A stretch of 5,856 nt of DNA from Verrucomicrobiales bacterium (GTDB lineage: Bacteria; Verrucomicrobiota; Verrucomicrobiia; Verrucomicrobiales; Akkermansiaceae): the NCBI GenBank assembly GCA_003483645.1, contig DMYM01000506.1, forward strand, positions 1-5,856, in the 5' to 3' direction. The position numbers and the translations under genes are program-made. Every line of letters starts with the position of its first letter. The stretch's first letter is position 1. Below, one piece after another: positions 1 through 5,383 of the stretch. The notes below the pieces were generated by a model that worked only from the letters and a program-made list of their open reading frames with translations, did not search any database and was not told where the DNA came from.

Positions 1-872
1 TTCCAGCCGATTTCTTCCAGGAGGTCCTCCACGCGCCGTCCATACTCCACGTAACTCTTGTAGCACTGTTCCCAATCGGGTTTCTGGCCATCCTGCACGT
101 GGAAGACGGTAGCGACGTGGGGTTCGATGGCAAAGCCGCCGTCGTAGCGCCGGGCCTTGAGGTCGCGCAGGATGTGCTGGAGGTGACAGTCGCCCTCCCC
201 GGGCATGGTGTAATTCGGTTCATTCTCTCCCACGCTGGGGTAACGGCAGTCCTTGATGTGAACGTGTACCACGTGGTCCTTCACATCGTTGTAGAAACCG
301 AGGGAATCCTGGAACGGGTAAGGCTCGGACTTGGAGCGGTCACGCTGGATGATGGGGTTGCCGGTATCGAATACAAGTTTGAGGCCGGGAACTTCCTCGA
401 TCAGGCGCAGGGTGTGCCTGGCGGAAAATCCACCCCAGTTGGCACAGTTTTCATGCACCACCATGAGACCCTCATCGGCGAAGCGCTGGTGGATGACACG
501 CAGGCGTTTGAAGCGCTCTTCCTCGTGCTGCTCTTCTCCCCAGCGTTCCTGGGCGTAGGACATGATGCGGATGATCCTGGTGCCGAGGCGTTTCATGCGG
601 GGGATGGCGCGTTCGACTTCCCCCAGGGTGACATCGAAATCATCGGTGATCTTCTTTCCCCAATTGCCAATAAGGGAGCCAATTTCGGGGACGCGGATCT
701 CCTCCTGTTCGAGCAGTTTGAGGGCTTTGTTGAAATCCTTCTCGGAGAGGTCGTGGATGCTTGTTCCATTGATGGAGCGGGCCGAGATGGCGTTCCAGCC
801 GATCTCCTTGGTCGCTTTGACCTGGGTGGAGAGGTCCTGGGCTGCTTCATCGGCGAAACCGGTCAGATACAT
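1..872 (-). CDS. Sugar phosphate isomerase/epimerase-like TIM-barrel protein (3' end outside window)
   Basis: This is a cytosolic TIM-barrel enzyme of the xylose isomerase-like/AP endonuclease 2 superfamily, predicted to isomerise or epimerise a sugar or sugar acid using a divalent metal. I translated 290 codons without a stop; the frame leaves the window at its left edge. The N-terminus MYLTGFADEAAQDLSTQ, followed by a TKEIGW segment, is typical of a COG1082 subfamily common in Planctomycetota and Verrucomicrobiota. The expected four metal ligands lie on successive strands: Glu141 (VVHEN), Asp169 (VFDTGNP), His205 (VHVHIKD) and Glu250 (AIEPH). With about 290 residues seen, the protein is probably close to complete. 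The ATG at 870-872 is chosen because it begins the conserved strand and no in-frame start was seen just upstream; there is no Shine-Dalgarno motif. It diverges from the cytochrome gene at 1017. The family is clear, but the substrate is unknown. Confidence 0.9.
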   Translation of the reverse strand, partial: MYLTGFADEAAQDLSTQVKATKEIGWNAISARSINGTSIHDLSEKDFNKALKLLEQEEIRVPEIGSLIGNWGKKITDDFDVTLGEVERAIPRMKRLGTRIIRIMSYAQERWGEEQHEEERFKRLRVIHQRFADEGLMVVHENCANWGGFSARHTLRLIEEVPGLKLVFDTGNPIIQRDRSKSEPYPFQDSLGFYNDVKDHVVHVHIKDCRYPSVGENEPNYTMPGEGDCHLQHILRDLKARRYDGGFAIEPHVATVFHVQDGQKPDWEQCYKSYVEYGRRVEDLLEEIGW

Positions 873-921
873 GCCGGAAAGGGAAGAGCAATTGTGGCAA
901 ACTGGCAAGAGTGAGATGCGG

Positions 922-927
922 TATACT
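922..927 (+). promoter_or_regulatory. Possible -10 hexamer for the cytochrome c gene
   Basis: TATACT matches the sigma-70 -10 consensus TATAAT at five of six positions and lies in the divergent intergenic region, 89 bp before the GTG at 1017. No good -35 hexamer is found 16-18 bp upstream (the bases there read roughly AAACTG), and there is no extended TG motif. This is a weak candidate. If it is real, the dyad at 948-965 would lie in the early transcribed leader. Confidence 0.25.
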
Positions 928-947
928 TTTTCGCCTGCCTGAGGGGG

Positions 948-965
948 ATGAGAGCTTGCTCTCAT
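948..965. promoter_or_regulatory. Perfect inverted repeat, candidate operator or leader hairpin
   Basis: ATGAGAGC-TT-GCTCTCAT is a dyad with two perfect 8-base arms around a 2-base centre. It sits in the 144-bp gap between two divergent genes, about 75 bp from the minus-strand ATG and 51 bp from the plus-strand GTG. That position suits a regulator-binding site shared by both promoters. The plus strand then reads TTTT, so a hairpin/terminator reading is possible, but a 2-base loop is tight and the site lies upstream of both genes. The regulator is unknown. Confidence 0.4.
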
Positions 966-1016
966 TTTGGTGCCTGGAGACTGGAACTTTGATCCAATCG
1001 AGGCCATGATGAGGCG

Positions 1017-1568
1017 GTGAAAACGCCGCTGTTCGAAGGAGTTATTCTCCTCGCCTTCACCCTTCCCGCCTCTGCGGTGGAGTTCGCCAAGGACGTCCTG
1101 CCCATCCTGAAAAGCAGTTGTAATAAATGTCACAGGGATGGAAAGGAGAAGGGAGATCTCAATCTTGAGCCACACAGGATCAAGAAGCACATCGGCTCCG
1201 GACTGCAGATCGTTCCGGGCAGGCCCAACAGTGGACTTTTCATGAAGATGATTCAGTCGAGCGATCCGGACAATCGCATGCCCCCCAAGGGGTCACGCCT
1301 GAGCGAGAAGGAGGTGAATATCCTTAAACTGTGGATCACACAGGGCGCCGAACTTGGCGATCACGAACCGGTTCCGGCGGGGAAGGAACCCCTGGAGGGC
1401 GTGTGGACGAACAAGGCCGGGAAGAAGATCAAGGCGGCCCTGCTCCGGGTGGAAGGCGACAAGGCCGTCCTCAAACTGGCCAACGGCAAGATCTACAAGT
1501 ACCCCATCGGGAATCTCGACGCGGAAAGCCAGAGGAAGGTGAGGGAGTTCGCAGAGGATGCGAAGTAG
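1017..1568 (+). CDS. Exported planctomycete-type cytochrome c (PSCyt1-like) with C-terminal SHD1-like domain
   Basis: This is a 183-aa secreted haem protein. Residues 1-20 form a short signal peptide with a hydrophobic core and a predicted cleavage after PASA, so it should act in the periplasm or outside the inner membrane. Residues 21-113 resemble the PSCyt1 domain (planctomycete cytochrome c): FAKDVLPIL leads into the haem-binding CNKCH (35-39), then the VPGRPNSGLF segment, and RMPP with Met88 as the likely distal haem ligand. Residues 128-180 (GVWTNKAGKKIKA, then a VLKLANGK strand pair) resemble the SHD1-like domain frequent in secreted PVC proteins, a probable binding module. PSCyt1 usually begins much larger proteins that also carry PSD1 and other domains; here it stands almost alone. 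The GTG start is the only sensible one that keeps the signal peptide; a GAGG two bases before it is too close to be a normal ribosome-binding site. The redox partner is unknown. Confidence 0.88.
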   Translation: MKTPLFEGVILLAFTLPASAVEFAKDVLPILKSSCNKCHRDGKEKGDLNLEPHRIKKHIGSGLQIVPGRPNSGLFMKMIQSSDPDNRMPPKGSRLSEKEVNILKLWITQGAELGDHEPVPAGKEPLEGVWTNKAGKKIKAALLRVEGDKAVLKLANGKIYKYPIGNLDAESQRKVREFAEDAK

Positions 1569-1594
1569 GAGGGCCAGGAAGAAGAATCCTTCTG

Positions 1595-2638
1595 TTAGAG
1601 CATCACTTTTTTCCCGTCGTTCTGCGCGCTTTCGTAGATCGCGCAGATGAGGGTGACGGCCTTGCGGGCCTCAAGGGCATTGACGCTGGATTCACGCTCC
1701 TCCGCGATGGCGGTGACCACTTCCTCGAAGTTCTGCCGGTGTCCGTCAAAGTTGATGGCCTTGGGGTCATTGGCTCCCAGGCCGGCCTCCGAGCCTTTCA
1801 TCATGGTCTGGCGCACCCCGGCATCGCCGGGGTCCTCGTCCATGAAGTCCCAGATCTCGAAGGCTTCATCGGCGAGAAAGACGCTGCCGCGGTCACCGCA
1901 CAGCTGGACCCGGGCAGGATGGCCGTCCCTGGACCAGTTTGAGGTGGAACCCTCGATCACGCCCCGGGCCCCGTTGGCGAATTCCACGATGGCGACTGCG
2001 GTGTCCTCGACTTCAATGTCGGTGTGGGTCAGGCAGGCGGTGTTGGCCTGCACGCTCACCACCGGTCCGGCGAGGTAGAGAAGGGCGTCGATGGTATGGA
2101 TCGACTGGTTCATGAGGGCGCCCCCGCCATCGAGTTTCCAGGTGCCACGCCAGGCGGCGGAGTCGTAATAGGCCTGGTCGCGGTGCCACTTCACGTAGGC
2201 CGAAGCGGAGGTGAGGGTGCCGAACCGCCCTGCGTCGGCAGCGGCCTTGAAGGCATCCATGGCGGGGTGGAACCGACGGTTGAGGACGGCGGCGAGGGTG
2301 ACCTGGTTTTCCTCGGCGGTATTCAGCATCATGTCGATGCGCTCAGGAGTGATTTCAAGGGGTTTTTCGCAGATGACGTGCTTGCCGGCCTGCAGCGCAG
2401 CCATGGATGGATCAAGATGGGCACCGGAGGGTGTGCCCACCGTGACGACCTGCAGTTCCTCGTCGGCAAGGAACTGGGCGAGGTCACTACAGGCCCTGGC
2501 ACCGAACTGCTCCGCGAGTGTCTCCGCGGCTTCCGCCCGGAGATCGAAGACGGAGTGAAGTTCGCCCCCCTTCATGGCCTCGATGGCCTTTCCATGAAAC
2601 TGGCCGATCATGCCGGCCCCGATGATTCCGAATTTCAT
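1595..2638 (-). CDS. Gfo/Idh/MocA family NAD(P)-dependent oxidoreductase
   Basis: This 347-aa cytosolic dehydrogenase is predicted to oxidise or reduce a hydroxyl of a sugar, cyclitol or sugar derivative with NAD(P). The N-terminal Rossmann fold (about 1-120) begins MKFGIIGAGMIGQFHG with the GxGxxG loop at residues 7-12. It continues with VVTVGTPSGAHLD and the family hallmark EKP at 91-93, whose Lys92 is the expected catalytic lysine. The C-terminal alpha/beta domain carries GGGALMNQSIHTID (171-184), with His181 as the probable general acid/base. The position four residues before it, often Asp in the family, is Asn177. There is no signal peptide, so this is not one of the Tat-exported members. 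It is the last gene of a three-gene minus-strand run, 55 bp after the transporter stop, and converges on the cytochrome gene with 26 bp between stops. No Shine-Dalgarno motif precedes the ATG. The substrate cannot be assigned. Confidence 0.95.
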   Translation of the reverse strand: MKFGIIGAGMIGQFHGKAIEAMKGGELHSVFDLRAEAAETLAEQFGARACSDLAQFLADEELQVVTVGTPSGAHLDPSMAALQAGKHVICEKPLEITPERIDMMLNTAEENQVTLAAVLNRRFHPAMDAFKAAADAGRFGTLTSASAYVKWHRDQAYYDSAAWRGTWKLDGGGALMNQSIHTIDALLYLAGPVVSVQANTACLTHTDIEVEDTAVAIVEFANGARGVIEGSTSNWSRDGHPARVQLCGDRGSVFLADEAFEIWDFMDEDPGDAGVRQTMMKGSEAGLGANDPKAINFDGHRQNFEEVVTAIAEERESSVNALEARKAVTLICAIYESAQNDGKKVML

Positions 2639-2655
2639 GTGGAGTGTGGATCAAA

Positions 2656-2689
2656 CGCAGAGGCGCTGAGGCGCAGAGGGGCGCCGAGC
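2656..2689. repeat. Short 8-bp tandem repeat in the transporter-dehydrogenase gap
   Basis: On the plus strand three 8-bp units lie head to tail: CGCAGAGG (2656-2663), CGCTGAGG (2664-2671) and CGCAGAGG (2672-2679). A decayed fourth unit, CGCCGAGC (2682-2689), follows after a 2-base slip. Consensus is CGCNGAGG. The array fills most of the 55-bp gap and ends 17 bp upstream of the dehydrogenase ATG, so in the mRNA it would appear as CCTCTGCG-type units. Its role is unknown; it could be a dispersed intergenic repeat. Confidence 0.7.
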
Positions 2690-2693
2690 ATGG

Positions 2694-4400
2694 TTAGGGG
2701 TCGGTTGCGGATTGGGTTTCCTTCTTGGGCAGGAAAAAGCCGATGACAACGAGGATGGCGAAGATGATGATGAACCATTTCCCCATTGCCAGGTCGGTGG
2801 TTATTTCTCCGGCCTCGTTCTTGATAATGAGCTTCTTGTTCCATCCGGTCCACCCCGCAGCGAGGCCCGTGATGACCAGAGCGCTGATCAGCGGAATATT
2901 CCAGGCCAGCTTGGCGCGGCCGGTGGGAACCTGATCTCCGAGGACCTTCTTCGAGTTGATCATGATGACAAAGGCGAGGAAGGCGATCGGGAAGAGGACA
3001 TAGCCGAAGGTTGAGGTAGTGACGGCGAGGTAGGCCTTCGACTGGCCGCCCCATAAGAGAGGCCAGAGAACTCCGGTTGAGGCCAGGAGGGTGCCGACCT
3101 TGAAAGCCATGCTGTCCCGCGGCTTGCCGGCGACCTCACAGGCGACGAATCCGGAAATGAGCATGAGAATTGAAATGGTGGAGAGGCCCATGGCGAGGAC
3201 GCCGATCCCGAACACCTTTTGTGCCACCATGGAGTTTCCGAAGAGGGATTCCAGCGCGCCGGCAAGCTGCTTGGTATCTCGCTTGATGAGCATCGCCGCG
3301 AGCGTCTTCTCACCGTCCGCAACAGGAACATCCTTGACCTTCCCGTTTCGGGTTGCGATCGCCTTGGAATAGTCTTTGAATTTTCCGCTCTCTTCGTGCA
3401 CGACGACCGCGCCGTTTTCCTCGGTGATGAGTCCTTCGAAGGGCTTGCCGTGGAATTGGGAACCCGCCGCGATGACGACGCAAGCGGTGGCGATGACAAA
3501 GGGAATCATCATGCCGGTTGCGAGATCGAATCGAGAGAGCCCACGGTGCTTCCTCCCCCACTTTCGGGCACGAAGGGCCCAGGGCATGAGGAAGGTCATG
3601 TTGATGCCATCGGCCGCCGCAGTGGCCGCCACCATCGGATCACGCTGGGCCTTGAGAACGACCGCAGTCCAATATTCGCGGGCCTCGGCCGACGGAAGGG
3701 TCTTGAGGATATCATTGTAGGCGTCCGCCGGGTTCCAAATCATCGATGGATTTGGGATGAAGCCACAGAAGATCGCACCCCAATCGAGGGTGCCGGCCAG
3801 GCGAACCACGACGCCCATGAAGCAGAGGACCACGATGCCCACGAGGACCTTGAGGATGTTTTCGTAGATTCGATACCCACGCCCTTTGCGCGAGCCAAGA
3901 AAGTTGACGAAGAGCATGAGGCCGAGAATCACAAAGGAGACGATGTACTTCGTCACATTCGAATCCTTGGAGCTCTCGAACAGTCCCGGAAACAGGTTGT
4001 CAGTGATGGCACCGTAGGAAAGGGAGTACTGGGGAAGGACCCAGATCATGTTGGCGAGCTGGGAAGCGGCGAGCCAGCCCCAGGCGAGGACGGGGTTGAT
4101 ATCCTGGCGGAGGGCCTGGAAGGGAGTGCGCTTGATGCTGAGCGTGACGTAGGAGATGGCAGCAAGGAGAATGACACCCATGAGCATCGCAAAGGGCTGC
4201 ACCCAGAGGATCGCGAACCCTCCCATCACGGCGAGGAACATGGCGCTCCCGAGCGAACCGCCTCCCAGTGTGATCGCACTCTGCAGCCAGCCGGGCCCGG
4301 ACAGCTTGGAGTAGGCCTTGGCCTTTTGGAGGGAGCCCTTGTTGGCTACGGAGTCGATGATTTCGATCTCGCGTTGGATTTGGTCGTCGTTGTTGCTCAT
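2694..4400 (-). CDS. NRAMP-like membrane transporter with atypical signature motifs
   Basis: This 568-aa inner-membrane protein has about 11-12 hydrophobic segments and a soluble N-terminus of about 30 residues. It resembles the NRAMP (Mn2+/Fe2+, H+-coupled) fold: SGPGWLQSAITLGGG at the TM1 position (34-48), DGINMTFLMPWALRARKWGR in the TM6 region (264-283), LSRFDLATGMMIPF leading into TM7 (288-301), and VFGIGVLAMGLSTISILML in TM8 (397-414). The classical TM1 DPGN is replaced by GGGS, and the TM6 MPHN by MPWA, so the usual metal-coordinating residues are missing. Extra hydrophilic loops lie at about 205-255 and 315-390, longer than in standard NRAMP proteins. It is the middle gene of a minus-strand run, 66 bp after a sugar epimerase-like gene and 55 bp before a Gfo/Idh/MocA gene. 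Databases would probably call it a divalent metal transporter; given the motifs and neighbours I regard the substrate as open. No Shine-Dalgarno motif precedes the ATG. Confidence 0.9.
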   Translation of the reverse strand: MSNNDDQIQREIEIIDSVANKGSLQKAKAYSKLSGPGWLQSAITLGGGSLGSAMFLAVMGGFAILWVQPFAMLMGVILLAAISYVTLSIKRTPFQALRQDINPVLAWGWLAASQLANMIWVLPQYSLSYGAITDNLFPGLFESSKDSNVTKYIVSFVILGLMLFVNFLGSRKGRGYRIYENILKVLVGIVVLCFMGVVVRLAGTLDWGAIFCGFIPNPSMIWNPADAYNDILKTLPSAEAREYWTAVVLKAQRDPMVAATAAADGINMTFLMPWALRARKWGRKHRGLSRFDLATGMMIPFVIATACVVIAAGSQFHGKPFEGLITEENGAVVVHEESGKFKDYSKAIATRNGKVKDVPVADGEKTLAAMLIKRDTKQLAGALESLFGNSMVAQKVFGIGVLAMGLSTISILMLISGFVACEVAGKPRDSMAFKVGTLLASTGVLWPLLWGGQSKAYLAVTTSTFGYVLFPIAFLAFVIMINSKKVLGDQVPTGRAKLAWNIPLISALVITGLAAGWTGWNKKLIIKNEAGEITTDLAMGKWFIIIFAILVVIGFFLPKKETQSATDP

Positions 4401-4466
4401 CGGGTTGCGGAAAGGTTTTAAGCGCGAAGGTGTGGAAGCGGCAAAGGGAATGCGCGGGAGATTTCG

Positions 4467-5279
4467 TTAGAGATAAACCTTTTGAAGGTATTCCATGCTC
4501 TGGCGGGCGATATCGTCGGGACTGGGCTCGTACTTGAAGACCTCCACCGAGACCCAGCCCTGGTAGTCGATTTCCTTGAGCGCGGCAGCGGCGGGGGCGT
4601 GATCGACCTCACCCATTCCCGGGCCGAGGAGGTTGGGATCGTTGGCGTGGTAATGGGCGATACGGGCAGCATTGTCGCGGACGAGCTCGCCCAGTCCCTT
4701 TGTTTCGGAGCTCATGGCCTTCACGTCGAGGTGGAGCTGGAGATTGGGATGATCGACGATGTCGAGTAGTCCCACCGTTTCCTCGGCGGTGTTGAGAAAG
4801 TTGGTTTCGGTGGGGGCGAGGGGTTCCACCGCGATGGTGATCCCGTGGCCGGCACAGTGTTCGGCCGCCGGCTGGAGGATCTCCACGGCCCGCTCGGCCG
4901 ATTCCCCGTAGTCCCAGTCATCTTCCAGCGAGCGTTGCTGCGGGCTTCCCCAGACCATGATTGTGCCTCCCAGAGCGGCGCAGAGGTCGGCCAGGCGCCG
5001 GGCGTAGTCGATGGTGGCGGTCCGCACGGAATCGTCGGGGCTGGTGAGGTGGTAGCCCTCGGTCTTTGCCAGGAGCCAGTGGAGTCCCACGATCTCAAGC
5101 CCGTGATCGGAGGCGGCCTTCCGGTAGTCGGCAATTTCCGCCTCCGTGATCCGGGCGATGTCATCGGAGAGGGTGAAGGGAGCGATCTCGATTCCAGTGT
5201 ATCCGGTGGCTTCGGCGGCCTGGCATTGATCGAAAAAGCTCCGGTCCTGGAAGGTCTCGTTGCAGATCGCGAACTTCAT
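4467..5279 (-). CDS. Sugar isomerase/epimerase, D-tagatose/D-psicose 3-epimerase-like TIM barrel
   Basis: This 270-aa cytosolic TIM-barrel enzyme belongs to the xylose isomerase-like superfamily and is predicted to epimerise or isomerise a ketose or related sugar with a divalent metal. The four expected ligands are visible: Glu152 (IAVEPLAPTETNF), Asp185 (LHLDVKAMS), His211 (HYHANDP) and Glu246 (VSVEVF). As I recall, these numbers equal those of the metal ligands in Pseudomonas cichorii D-tagatose 3-epimerase. EIVGLHWLL (62-70) is a conserved strand and substrate-side segment in this subfamily. The frame is open upstream to an ATG at 5372, but those 31 extra residues are Pro-rich and unlike the family, so the start at 5279, giving MKFAICNETF, is preferred. 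It is the first gene of the three-gene minus-strand set and diverges from ctaB. It shares the metal-ligand pattern, but little else obvious, with the barrel at 1-872. Substrate is unassigned. Confidence 0.93.
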   Translation of the reverse strand: MKFAICNETFQDRSFFDQCQAAEATGYTGIEIAPFTLSDDIARITEAEIADYRKAASDHGLEIVGLHWLLAKTEGYHLTSPDDSVRTATIDYARRLADLCAALGGTIMVWGSPQQRSLEDDWDYGESAERAVEILQPAAEHCAGHGITIAVEPLAPTETNFLNTAEETVGLLDIVDHPNLQLHLDVKAMSSETKGLGELVRDNAARIAHYHANDPNLLGPGMGEVDHAPAAAALKEIDYQGWVSVEVFKYEPSPDDIARQSMEYLQKVYL

Positions 5280-5284
5280 GGGGG

Positions 5285-5290
5285 AATGTA
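5285..5290 (-). promoter_or_regulatory. Possible TAnnnT -10 element just upstream of the epimerase start
   Basis: Reading the minus strand, TACATT is followed by five C residues and then the ATG at 5279. A TAnnnT element 5-6 bases before a start codon is the layout of promoters for leaderless mRNAs, which would fit the absence of a Shine-Dalgarno motif here. No convincing -35 element is seen: TGCCAA is 17 bp upstream of the overlapping hexamer TTACAT. The motif is short and could be chance. Confidence 0.2.
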
Positions 5291-5383
5291 AGCCGGAGGG
5301 AGAGGGAATTGGCAGATTTTTTTGAACAGTCTGGCCCTCGCGGGGATTGCGGTGAGCAGGCGTTGGGGGCACACTCGAGGCGC

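Noticed and set aside
99..914. Plus-strand open frame of 271 codons opposite the left-edge gene
   Set aside because: The minus strand gives an uninterrupted 290-codon TIM barrel with a family-type N-terminus and all metal ligands. The plus-strand product has no recognisable motif.
1035..1041. GAAGGAG as a ribosome-binding site for a later cytochrome start
   Set aside because: No start codon lies at a usable distance downstream in the cytochrome frame, and starting later would remove the signal peptide. It is simply coding sequence.
1580..1593. Small inverted repeat AGAAG-AATC-CTTCT between the convergent stops, as a bidirectional terminator
   Set aside because: The stem is only 5 bp and AT-rich, and no T-run follows on either strand. 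Termination may occur here, but the sequence does not show it.
2024..2746. Plus-strand open frame of 240 codons opposite the dehydrogenase
   Set aside because: It is antisense to the Gfo/Idh/MocA gene and crosses the intergenic repeat. The product is low in recognisable structure and is treated as a shadow frame.
3219..4421. Long plus-strand open frame of 400 codons opposite the transporter gene
   Set aside because: It is antisense to a clear membrane transporter. Its product is rich in His, Glu, Gly and Asp with no recognisable domain, as expected of the complement of a GC-rich gene.
5317..5323. Run of seven T in the ctaB/epimerase gap as a terminator tail
   Set aside because: No GC-rich stem precedes it on the plus strand, and both flanking genes are transcribed away from the gap.
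5280..5372. 31-residue N-terminal extension of the epimerase from an ATG at 5372
   Set aside because: The added residues are Pro- and Asn-rich and unlike the family. The internal ATG at 5279 starts exactly at the conserved first strand and leaves a normal divergent promoter gap to ctaB.
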